A stretch of DNA of 64,000 nucleotides, taken from Malania oleifera (lineage: Eukaryota; Streptophyta; Magnoliopsida; Santalales; Ximeniaceae). The stretch lies in assembly GCF_029873635.1 (NCBI RefSeq), contig NC_080421.1:1426001-1490000 (forward strand), given 5' to 3'. Position numbers and translations under genes: made by a program. Below, one piece after another: positions 37,801-47,837 of this stretch (position 1 is its first letter; every line of letters begins with the position of its first letter). A model generated the notes under the pieces. The model had not been told where the DNA came from, made no database searches, and saw only the letters and a list, made by a program, of their open reading frames with translations.

Positions 37801-39365
37801 AGAAATCAAGTTCCTTCTCAGGTTAGGAATATGTCGTACCTTCTCTAGTAACCAAACAGACCCATTCGACAATAACATCCAGACGTTTCCCATACCCACA
37901 ACAACCTAGGCTGTACCATCAGCCAAATACACCTTACCAAAATCTTCTGCTACATAGTTCTGTATGATTTCATGGTGTGAAGTGGTATGAAACGAAGCTC
38001 CTGAGTCCAAAACCCAATCATCAAGTGGACTGTCTACTGCAAGAAGTAGTGCATTATGTACCTCTTTTGTTACAGCATTAGTAGAATCATTCTCATTCTT
38101 CTTCTCAAGACTTTTGCATTGTCTCCTAAAGTGACTCATTTTCCTGGAGTTCCAGCATCGTTCCTTTTGGCCAGATCTAGATTTACTTTTGTTTCGATTA
38201 TAGTTTCTGGATTTTGATCTACCTCGATCTGAATTTTGGTCATTACCTTTGCCTATTGTCTTAAGGTTTAGGGCAGAATCAGATCCCGAGATTTCACCCG
38301 CATCTTTTCTGCTAATCTCCTCAGCCAGAATTCAATCTCGTATATCATTATACTTCAGTTTTTCTTTTCCAGTAGAGTTGCTTACTGCCATCCTCATTGC
38401 CTCCCAACTGTTTGGCAACGAGGTCAAAACGATCAGTACACGAATCTCATCATCAAAATCAATTTCTACAGACGATAATTGATTTGTAATAGTATTAAAC
38501 TCATTCAGATGTTGTGCTACTGTTGCATTCTCTGCCATCTGCAAATTAAACAATTTCTTCATCAGATGTACCTTGTTATTTGCTGATGGTTTTTCATACA
38601 TACGAGACAAAGCCTTCATTAGATCTGCTGTAGTCTTCTCCTTCACAACGTTGTGTGCAACAGACCTAGACAGAGTTAATCTTATAACTCCCAGTACATG
38701 TCTGTTAAGGAGAGTCCATTCCTCGTCCTTCATAGTAGTAGGTTTTTCTCCTAGAAGCGGCAGATGTAACTTCTTCCCATAGAGATAATCTTCGATCCGC
38801 ATCCTCTAGAATCCAAAGTCTATGCCATCAAACTTTTCTATTCTAGACACCTTTCTTGCTTCCTCTGCCATTGCTCCCACTCGAACCTAACCCTAGGCTC
38901 TGATACTAGTTATTGGGAATTAACAACAAATTCCCGAAACTTGTGAGAAACAAAATAGAGAAAGAATACACGTCAAGGAAAAATCAATCACATGCACAAG
39001 ACAGTGATTACGTGGTTCGGAAATTTTGCCTATGTTCACGGAGTTGCAGGGATTTCACTATTATTAGGAAGAAAAAAAAATACAGAGAGTGCGGTGGTAC
39101 AATTCTCTCTCTCTCTCTCTCGCTCTCTCGCGAAGTGTGACCGCTTACCCTAATCACCCAAAAACAATCATTTTATATGCGGCACACAGGGTTTCGAATA
39201 GGCTACAAAACGGGCCCAAAAATTTTTCCCCCCCACGAGTACGGCTTGGGCTTACGGCCCAATCCTTCGCTCCATGGACTAAGCCTTAGGATAGAAATCT
39301 CTTATTAAAGAAAGGTTGGGTCATCATCCAGATTTAACGCAACTATGCTCCACAAAAGCCCAACA
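34885..39365 (-). mobile_element. Copia retrotransposon, Tork (TNT1-like) lineage
   Basis: A 4.48-kb element lies on the minus strand with LTRs of 455 bp at 34885-35339 and 38911-39365, starting TGTTGGGAATTAAC and ending GCCTAACA. The target duplication CCACC flanks it (34880-34884 and 39366-39370). Removing it rejoins the host LTR so that it matches the other copy near 42640. A TAGTATCAGAGC primer site is at 38897-38908 (minus strand) and a purine tract at 35340-35352. LTR identity by eye is roughly nine in ten, so the insertion is of moderate age. The coding part is broken, with many breaks. Confidence 0.9.
35706..38802 (-). pseudogene. gag-pol region of the Copia element
   Basis: On the minus strand the order is a UBN2-type gag (HVLGVIRLTLSRSVAHNV and KKLFNLQMAENATVAQHL), a protease with VLDSGASFHTT, the gag-preintegrase segment LWHRRLGHMSEKGMKML, and integrase with LVHTDLWEP and TFIDDSTRKV. 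Reverse-transcriptase remains follow and then RNase H with CTRPDIAHAVG, VDADFAAG and SITEAEYVA. Integrase before reverse transcriptase is the Copia order. The gag and the TNT1-style spacing point to the Tork lineage. The region is broken, with many breaks. Confidence 0.88.
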
Positions 39366-40391
39366 CCACCCACTAGCCGTGACTAAGGGAAGTGATATCA
39401 TACATGACTTGAACAGGAGACATGAAGGATTCACACCCCTCGATAGTCCAACTGGATCTAGAATGACTTTGCCTAATAGGATAGCCCACAACCCATGTGG
39501 GACGGATGTCAAACCTCTAGGTCGAGAGTATTACGTGATCTCATTCCCAAATGGATCATCCATGGGGCTCTCAAATTCTCAATCCTTGAAAAACCCAGGA
39601 CACCCCTTGAGGATGTCAAGAGCCCTCCGTTGAGTGCTCCTTAGGATGCTCATTTAGTACTTACTAAGATGTCGGAAGAGGTAGACCGCTCACTTGGTGT
39701 TCCCCCAAAGTCATGTCTCCAAAGTATTCTTGCTCACATACGAGTAACCACCAAGGATCCATTGATCGTACATTTTAGGTTCAAGAACACCACCATTAGT
39801 ACTATTCGAACCAATCACAATGTCATAGTGACATACCGGAACATCCCCATGACATCTCCATAGTCACATCCAAGTTAATAGACGTGCCCTCAAGTCAGAA
39901 ACATAAGCCGAAACCATGTGTCAAGGTTGGGTTAAGACCCAGACATTTTCCCCATTCAATCCTATTAATATCCTTGTTGATGTTCATACACGATCTAATT
40001 TCAAGTAACTCTTCCAAAACCACAAACAAGAGGCTTCGGGCTAGTCACAATCTAAAACTCTTCACAATTGACAAACTTGTCCTAAATCTAACTATAGACT
40101 TAATCCCAATTTGATCCAAAGGCTCTTGCAAAACATATCCATGACCCTATAGGTCTTCAACCTAGACCTAGATTTAAAGCCAAAAGCAATTTTTCTGAGT
40201 ATTGCATTAGATCTTTGATCCATCTTAGGACTTCTCACATCTAAGACTAAAGCTCAACCATAAGTTGACTGCCAACCAACATACTAACAATTCAAAAGAT
40301 GGCAACACCCTTCTCTGAACTCAAACTCACAATCCTTGATATGGATCTGTATTGCCACCTTGTCTCTTTAAACCCATATTCTTATTAGAGT

Positions 40392-40585
40392 AAAAAGGGC
40401 AGCCTGGTGCACAAAGCTCCTGCGTATGCGGGGTTCGAGGAAGGGGCGGACCACAATGGGTCTATAGTATGCAACCTTACCTTGCATTTTTTGCAAGAGG
40501 TTGTTTCCATGTCTCGAATCCATGACCCCCAGGTCACATGACGAAAACCTTACCGTTGGGCCTAAGCTCCCCTTCAAATTCTTCT
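40392..40585 (+). mobile_element. Au-type SINE
   Basis: The body starts GGGCAGCCTGGTGCACAAAG, carries the GGACCACAATGGGTCTATAG region, the TCTCGAATCCATGACC B-box region and ends in the CTCCCCTTC tail. This is the recognised layout of the plant Au SINE family. A 12-bp target duplication TCTTATTAGAGT flanks it (40380-40391 and 40586-40597). It is inserted in the interior of the non-coding LTR element. Confidence 0.9.
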
Positions 40586-42333
40586 TCTTATTAGAGTGTA
40601 GAAGACAATTCATCACACACATTGAGGCAAACAACCTCACAAAGCCAAACTCAATTTTAAACCAACTGGAATTCATTTTTCAACTTAGTACAAAGAGCAG
40701 CCAACATGAAAGCCCCATTTTGGTCACGTTAGTCCTCATAACCCAATTCTGATATCTGCACTAACACCATCTTCTAACGGATGATACAAGTCACTTCTTG
40801 TAGTAAGAATCGACCACAGATCAAATCAAAACTGCTCTATTTCTCAAAACTTGTAAAGATTCCGATATTTGAATACACACTCAAGGTTCCATACCAACCT
40901 TACACTTCCAAGGATAGATCCCCTTTTAGAGGTTCTCCAAGTTTGATCAATCACCAACCTACTTTGTAGTTAACCAACAAAGGAAATGATAAAGCTCGAA
41001 ACCATCCTTCTATTTCCAAAATGAGTCCCCACCCGAGAGTCTTACAAGACACAACTCCAAAGTTGAGCTCAAATCTTGGATTCTCTTCCAATACACTTAA
41101 TCTCAAACCCATGTGGTTACCATGTGTAGCAAGACAACCTAGCATGATTCTTTTGACATGCCATTCTAAAGGATGAGTACACACCAAAAGAAATTCCCAG
41201 AACATGAACAATCTCAACATCCGGGGTTCATGACCCAATTCCTCATGGTGCATACAACATGTTCATGAATTCCACAACTTCCGAAATTAACCATCCAACC
41301 ATAGGACAACCATGAGTCCTCTAGATTCAAGCTCAGGTAAAAAATCTCAACTAGAGTCCATTGTGGTAACATTATGATCTTTTTGCCCACTTGCTTAGAC
41401 ACAACTTTCATTTGAAAGGTGGTTGCTTGGCTTAGTTGTGCTGCACAAACCTGCACAGCTACAACTAAAAAGAAAGGGCATTTGGCCAAATAGGACATGT
41501 GCCTGCTAGACGTGACTCAAATGCCCTCTAGAAAAACTCTTCCCAATGCCCTTTAGCATGAGTCATTGATAAGGTCGAAAGGCCAACGATGTTGAAGCGC
41601 TCCTGTCAATTCCATATTGTCGATCTCCAACCGTGTTTCAGTTGGAACTCAAATCATAAAAGCATCTTTGGGTTCCAACGAAGTCCAAGGAGCAATATTC
41701 TTGGTTCCCTTCAATTGCATACTTGTTAGGTAAATGTCACCACTATGACCAACATAGAGCCACATTGGTGGCTCAAGGACTATCTGTCCAAGGCGTTCAC
41801 AATTCATTCTTCCTCATAGATCTAAGAATGTCACCTCTCTCTCTATAGGTTCGAACATCACAAGTTTTGTTAAAGGCATCCTTTGGGCAAGCGTTTGCAA
41901 TTGTCCATTTCCACCATATCAAAGAATATCACCTAAGTCTTTGGAACGAGGACACCACAGAGTCTCAATGAATAACCATCTGAGCTCTAATGCCAACCAC
42001 AATAGGACAACTCCTAAAGTGTGTCTATAGTACCCACTTCAAGGGCACAAGGTATTCTTATCTTCATTCCCCTCAACCACTTTCATCCCTTCTCAAGTGT
42101 ACAAGGCACCGTCAAGTATCGTAATGTTTGCAAGATATATACTTAAGGCCAACATTCACTTCATTTACCACAAAAGGTCACATAGCAAGAGGGGAGTGTG
42201 AGACAAGAACCTACTCAAAGATAGCTTGCTCCTTCCCCTACTTAATGTCACAAACTGAATTCCCCCAATTGAATTGATGCCCACAGTATTAATCTCATAT
42301 TCATTCAAGATTGAGAGATCCGCTTTGATACCA

Positions 42334-43182
42334 ACTATCACAGACGTGGAGATTTTAAAGGCCAAAAGGGATCACCCATGCCTATATTTGCCCAAAGTGT
42401 CAAGGAGTCACGCTCATGTAGCAAGACTAGACCAAGTCTAGCCCAGTCGTATTCATCCTCATTTGAGGATGCGCTCAAGTGTCTAACCCAGTGGTCAAGT
42501 TTCACGACACAAAGACCCTTGAACCAACTAAGGTCATCACTGAGGAACCCAAACTCGAACAATAAGGGAGATAAAATTCACATTCCACCAATGCTAAGGG
42601 TAACTCTCATCCCCATAGTACAACCTCATGTCTGCGTACCTATCACTGACCACCCACTAGTTGGGACTACGGGGGAAGTGACACCATACATGACTCAAGT
42701 AGGACTTGTGAAGAATTCACATCCCTCGACAGTCCAATTGGATCTAGAATGACTCTACCTAACAGGATAGCCCACAACCCAAGTGGGATGGACATCAAAC
42801 CTTTGGGTTGAGAGTGCTATGCAATCTCATTTCCAATGGATCATCCACGGGGCTCTCAATTTCATACGAAAGCCTAGGACACCCCTTGAGGATGTCACGA
42901 GTCCGCCCTTGAGTGCTTCTTAGGATGCTCACTTAGTACTCAATAGGATACCAGGGGAGGTAGGCCGCTCACTTGGTTTTCCCCAAAGTCATGCTTCCGA
43001 AGTGTTCTCTATCACATATGAGTAACCACCAAGGATCTATTGATCATACATCTTAGGTTCGAGAACACCACCATTAATACTATTCGAGCCAACCACAACT
43101 ATCGCCATTACATTTTCATAGTTGCATCCAAGTTAATAGACGTTTCCTCTTAGTCAGAAAGATAAGCCGAAACCATGTGTTA
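42334..43182 (-). repeat. 5' LTR of the non-coding LTR element
   Basis: It is the uninterrupted partner of 34565-34884 plus 39366-39923. Shared words include AAAGGGATCACCC, GACCCTTGAACCAACTAAGG and AAGCCGAAACCATGTGT. Confidence 0.75.
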
Positions 43183-43978
43183 GGATTGCAAAACTCTTAA
43201 GACCCCTAGAGCCTACTCAAGAATTTGTAACAAAAATTTATTCAAAATTTTGATAAACCATGCTAAAACAGCCTATTTAATTCAAGTACATGCCTTAATG
43301 ATTCTTAATTGTGGTCATCCAAATATCTTTTGGAAAATTCTGAGCTGAATCTTCAGTCAACGAAACCTAGCAATGCGTAAAAAATAGCCTATTACAGGTG
43401 ATCATAGACTAAGGAATATCCCTATAAAAAAAAAATCTTCATCCTATTAAGTCGCAGAAAAATCTTTTCCCATCATTTAGTAAAAGAAACCTATCAATAC
43501 GTGTTCAAACTAGCCAATTCCAGGTCACCGTAGAAAGGAATATCTCAAAAAACAGCATCTTGAATAAAAAAATCAAAATTTCTCGTCTGAGTAGTAAGCC
43601 ATGACCTTCCCAACTTATCACCTGATTTCCTAATAACAATAAATCCCAACCCAAACATTATCTTGGACTACAGAGAAGTAAACACTGGCCAACTCATTCA
43701 TAAAGTGCAACCTTGCAGACATATTAGGACTACAGTCAAGTAATCCACTGCTACCCAAAACTCACTAATTTCTTGAAGAACAAGTAAAGAATATGACCCC
43801 TGCGCACATCAACTTCTGTTGCGACCTCAGTCCTTATGTGCATGCTTTTATTGGCTGTGGTTGTAACAGAAGTTCAAGTGGCCAGCCGCCGGAAAAAAGG
43901 TCTGATTCTGTACTTCATTAGTTCATTTATGGTCCTAATAGAAGTTGGACTTCAATTTTTGTGTAGTTGTGGTGCATG
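43183..43978. other. Unassigned, possibly intronic
   Basis: There is no long frame. A CCTATCAATRCGTGTTCAAA-type word is loosely repeated around 43370 and 43490. Nothing else is recognised. Confidence 0.3.
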
Positions 43979-44094
43979 GAGAAACAACCTCTTGCAAAAA
44001 TGCAAGGTAAGGCTGTGTACTATAGACCCATTATGATCTGCCCCTTCCCCGGACCCCTCATATGTGGGAGTTTTGTGACCCGGGGCTGCCCTTT
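43979..44094 (-). mobile_element. Truncated Au-type SINE
   Basis: On the minus strand it starts AAAGGGCAGCCCCGGGTCAC and continues through GGGTCTATAGT and CTTGCATTTTTGCAAGAGG to GTTGTTTCTCC. This is the first half of the Au SINE seen at 40392-40585. The remainder is missing. Confidence 0.75.
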
Positions 44095-44346
44095 ATTGTG
44101 AAATTAAATTATCATGGTTGGCCAGGCTACTACCGGAATTTCTTAAACTTTCTCAGAGACTGGACCTATAAAATTTTTCCTGCTCACTCTTAATGTCGTT
44201 TTCCCCACACACACAGTCAAGTGTCTGAGTAATACCACCCCCTGGTTTAAAAAACCTAAATGTTTACTTCTGTTTATATTTTTATTTGTACTTTCTCTGT
44301 TTCTTCTTAATTTTGAAGTATTCAGACAGATTGAAAAGAAGGAAGA

Positions 44347-44670
44347 ATGACTACTCTGCAAAAAGAAGAAGAAGAACATCCAACAAGTCCTCCAGCTGTT
44401 GGATGGATAGGATCAATTGAAGAGCAGTATCGAAAAATCAAAGAGCATGCAGAAACTTATCCTTATGTATGGGCATCCTATATTGTTGTGTATGGTGGAT
44501 TTGGTCTCTGGACTACATACAGATGGAGAAAGCTCAGGAAGACTGAGGATAGAGTTCGGGCCCTCCAAGAGAGACTACGAAAACTTGCTGAAGCTGAAGA
44601 TTCGGCAAGCTCTACTGCATCTGCTGGCAAGGCACTGCCATCTGCTGATAAGAGCCCCCCAACTAGTTAG
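44347..44670 (+). CDS. Small conserved-looking single-pass membrane protein, 107 aa
   Basis: The protein has an acidic N-terminus (residues 1-12) and a short amphipathic segment GSIEEQYRKIKEHAETYP (22-39). One hydrophobic span WASYIVVYGGFGLW (42-55) follows and then a positively charged RWRKLRK (59-65). A heptad-like coiled coil DRVRALQERLRKLAEAE (69-85) and a Ser/Ala/Pro-rich tail close it. The layout suggests a one-pass membrane protein, with the coiled coil on the positively charged side. I believe similar small proteins occur in other plants but I cannot name the family. An intron acceptor TATTCAG may lie just upstream (about 44318-44324), so a leader exon further 5' is likely. The frame is intact, composition is coding-like and it is free of the surrounding transposons. 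Confidence 0.7.
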   Translation: MTTLQKEEEEHPTSPPAVGWIGSIEEQYRKIKEHAETYPYVWASYIVVYGGFGLWTTYRWRKLRKTEDRVRALQERLRKLAEAEDSASSTASAGKALPSADKSPPTS

Positions 44671-45385
44671 TTTACACTTCATATATGCAATGCCATAGGC
44701 TTTTTTGTGTGTTTTTTAGACATGATGAATTGAATACAAATTCTTAATGTTTCAAAAAAATTGGAAATTTTTTCTTCAGATGAGAGTCATTGACCAAGCT
44801 GCAGAGGGACTGGACAGCTGCTCTTCATTAGTTTTTTCTTTTTTACAACTGTTTTTGGTTTCTTTTCTTCTTCTGTTTTTTCTTTTTTTCCTTTAGTGGA
44901 GGATATGTTATCCTCTTATGTACCAACTCCCTTTCTTAATATAATTATTTGTTCATCCAAAAAATGGAAAGAATCTTTACAAAGATCTTATTTTTTGCTA
45001 GCCTTCATTTTAGATGAAGGAATGCTTCAGTTCATTTTATTGTTGGTGATTGGTTTCTAAATTGTTCAGTAATTTTATTTTGGTTCAGTGAAAATTCCAC
45101 TATGAAAATCCTTGTGTATTAGTCGAAAGGGGGATATCAGTATGGCAAGAACTTTCAGATACTGAGGGAACTGCAAATGGATAGCTTTCTATTCTCGTCC
45201 CAAATTATTGTAGGAATTTTTTTTCCTCCATATGAGATGAAGGCAAATAATGTTCTAGTGGTTAAGAAATTTGTGTTTTTACCCCCCACTGTTTAGGAAA
45301 GACAATTAGTTATTCTTACATTAAATATAAGTTTAAACACTCGGGTTTTAAAAATGTGCGACTAAAATAAATATTATGCCTAGTG
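44671..45385. other. 3' UTR and downstream region of the small membrane-protein gene
   Basis: T-rich and AT-rich sequence with AATAT-type polyadenylation words near 44935-44950. No further coding exon was identified. Confidence 0.4.
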
Positions 45386-45773
45386 TCACGGACCCTCAAA
45401 ATGAGATTCAAGTAAGGGCCGTGTGGCACTCGTTGAGAGCTCTCTCTGGACAAGTCAGTCAAGTCTGACACATTCAAGCCTGCAATCACGAGCACCTGGT
45501 GAGTCTCAATACTCAAGAAAAACAAGAAGCAATAGGATATCACATGAGCAATATATTCTTATACACCGAATAAGACTATAACAATTAGAGACATCACAAT
45601 CTAAGGCAACAAAATACCACAATGAAAAGGACTACTTGTATTATTCAACTACAAGAGAATAATCATACAGACGATAACACAAATAATCATATATTCATTC
45701 TAAATTTTTGGAGAATACAATTATAGCAGTGTCTCACTCTCCCTTTTCCCCATTAGATTGTCACTCCCTAACA
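45386..45773. mobile_element. Possible solo LTR
   Basis: The stretch begins TGTCACGGACCCTC and can be closed at CTCCCTAACA. The flanking words CCTAG and CGTAG agree at four of five positions. It has no primer site or coding sequence. The limits and the call are tentative. Confidence 0.3.
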
Positions 45774-46139
45774 CGTAGCTTTTAAACTTTATGTGGTTCA
45801 TACAAAATTTAGGTTGTGGACATCTTTATGTATGAAAGTGTTGAATGCTTTCTTGAAGAAGAAAAATATTAAAGAATTTTCCTTTTCCATATTGGCTTAT
45901 CATGAAAAGTGAAAAAAAATTATAAATTTGTAAGTAATAGTTATATTTAATTTTACATGCTATTGAGCTTTCATTTTTGTTAGTCTATATTTGAATAAAT
46001 TTTAGTTCTTGAGATAAATTTTAATTCTTGTGTCTAAGCTATCCAAACAATGTAAAGTTTTAACATAGATTTTTTTAAAGAAGAGGTTTAGCCTGAAAAT
46101 CTATGCCACAAAATTTCAGATTCAGAAAAGTGCGTTCTA
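45774..46139. other. Intergenic DNA, nothing recognised
   Basis: AT-rich without frames or clear repeat ends. Confidence 0.35.
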
Positions 46140-46142
46140 TTA

Positions 46143-46332
46143 AGGTACATTTGGATCAAGGATTTTATGTAGGAAAAAAAAGGAAAAGAAAATAAGGAGG
46201 AAACTTATTTATTTATTTATTTTTACATTTTCCTTCTCTATGAAATACTATCAAAACTAAAAGTTTATTTTAACATGACTAAAAATTTTAAAAAATAAAA
46301 TATTAAGGACGTGTAAAATTAAATTTTTGTTC

Positions 46333-46368
<36 letters not shown>

Positions 46369-46462
46369 TTTTCTCATTTTACTTGATAACATGACTTGAA
46401 AAGGAGGATTCTTTTATTTTTTTCTTTCCTTTTCCTAATATTTTCTTAGTTCCAAACGAGGC
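46143..46462. mobile_element. PIF/Harbinger-type MITE
   Basis: The ends are AGGTACATTTGGATCAAGG and, on the minus strand, GCCTCGTTTGGAACTAAG, imperfect inverted repeats of the GGnCnnTTTGG type. The 3-bp word TTA flanks both sides (46140-46142 and 46463-46465). The interior has a (TA)n run at about 46337-46366 and no coding frame. It is related to the MITE at 52838-53139. Confidence 0.7.
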
Positions 46463-46549
46463 TTAATAAAGTTGGAAATGCTTAAATTCAATTACATTCC
46501 ACCTAGTTTATTTTAAACCGAACTAGTGCTAGATGAGAGATACTAGATT

Positions 46550-47200
46550 AAGGTTGCAAACGATCCAACTTGATACGAGCTCTTCATAATATTAACGAGT
46601 AGTTATCTAGTTCAATTTTGTAGCTTATTTAGTAAACAAACCGATCATGAACAGAGGCTCAACTCGTTTCGGCTCGTGAACAGTTTGATTATAACTTAGT
46701 TTAGGCTTCTTCAATAAGTTTGAATTAGAATTATTTATGCGACTAATTCAATAAGGTCGAATTAGACTTGATAAACTGCAATGAGCTTCAAAGTAGGTAC
46801 AATTTGTGTATAGAATTATTTAGATCAAACTCAATAACATGAATATGAATTTAGTTATAAAATTACTGTTTAAGATTAACTTTAAAGGTTTATAGACTAA
46901 CTTGATAGGGAAAAAACTTTTAATAAAGCATTAGTAAGAGTCACTTTTCAATTTCTTTGCTTACAAAAATCTCTTATATTTTAAAATGAGAAGTTTCAAA
47001 AAAATCAAATTATTGTAAGCATCTCATTAATTCAGTTCGATAAGAGTCGTGAACTCATTCATTTGAATAATAAATACCTTTAAATAAATATATTAAAATG
47101 TAGTCTTTGTATAATAAATAAATTTAAATAAATAAATTAAAATTTAGACTAACTAAACTTAAACTCAAATTTGGTTGAAAATTTAATGAACAAATTTGAA
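46550..47200. mobile_element. Old hAT-like remnant, present in both arms
   Basis: Words such as CGAGCTCTT, AACTCGTTTCGGCTCGTGAAC and AGTAAACAAACCGATCATGAAC resemble the sub-terminal repeats of the hAT element at 32580-34017. The counterpart in the right arm is at about 56600-57170. No intact ends are visible. Confidence 0.45.
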
Positions 47201-47326
47201 CATGTACCTCATATATCTGTTTTAAAATTGTCACGGGTGAGAAAAAGCATGCCGCAAAGGAGGAAAGAAAGCAAGCTTCCGTAGTGGGGATGAGCGTAGG
47301 CCTTTCCTAATCTTTATTTATCCAGG

Positions 47327-47357
47327 TCCAACGGCCGCTAGTCAGTCACTAGCCGTT
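47327..47357 (+). promoter_or_regulatory. Paired MSA elements (MYB3R sites) of CYCB2
   Basis: TCCAACGGCC at 47327-47336 matches the mitosis-specific activator consensus YCYAACGGYY. AGCCGTTGTT at 47351-47360 carries the same AACGG core on the other strand. Such pairs drive G2/M transcription of B-type cyclins through three-repeat MYB factors. They lie about 500 bp before the start codon. The right-hand pseudogene copy lacks this region. Confidence 0.75.
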
Positions 47358-47693
47358 GTTTTCAAAATTGACACTCCCTCTGCACGGACACATGCCCGTC
47401 ATAGTCTCAATTTCGCTCAAGCCATTTTTATTCTTTTTTTCTTTTCCTCTTTTCCTTTTTTAGTTTCCTAGTTTCTCACTCCCAACCACCCAAAACCCAA
47501 AACCCAAAACAGAAAGCCACATCGCTGGGTTTTTGAAATTTGAAGTCTTGGGTTTTCGAAATTTGAGGTTTTTTTTTTTTTTTTTTGGAATTTGGGTATA
47601 TTGCCTTGATTGAAGTCGTGCTGAAATTCCTGCTAATTTGATTGAGATTGATAGAGCTAAAACGGGACCTCTTCACCTACATAGGTTCAAGCT

Positions 47694-47718
47694 CTTCTTC
47701 TTCTTCTTCTTCTTCTTC
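47694..47718 (+). repeat. TTC microsatellite in the CYCB2 leader
   Basis: A run of CTT/TTC triplets lies between the MSA sites and the start codon, probably in the 5' UTR. Confidence 0.7.
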
Positions 47719-47837
47719 CGGTATTTCATGGGTTTTTATTAGTATTGAATCTATTGATATTATTTATCTAAGGTGGGTCTCTTCCAACAGAAAATTTGAA
47801 CTTCTTGTTGTTTTCCCTCGAAGCTGATTAGATTAAC

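Larger units (their letters stand above)
34565..43182 (-). mobile_element. Non-coding LTR retrotransposon (LARD-like), with nested Copia and SINE
   Basis: Two direct repeats of about 0.85 kb flank an interior of about 2.4 kb (39924-42333). The repeats are 34565-39923 (interrupted by the Copia element) and 42334-43182. On the minus strand TGGTATCAAAGC (42320-42331), close to the Met-tRNA primer site, sits just inside the right repeat, so that repeat is the 5' LTR. The start form is TGTCAnGA and the end form CCATGTGTCA. The interior holds no readable gag or pol, only short chance frames. The two LTRs are clearly diverged, so the insertion is old. I could not match a 5-bp target duplication. Confidence 0.7.

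Noticed and set aside
42378-42752. 124-codon frame
   Set aside because: It lies in the LTR of a non-coding element, and the other LTR does not keep the frame.
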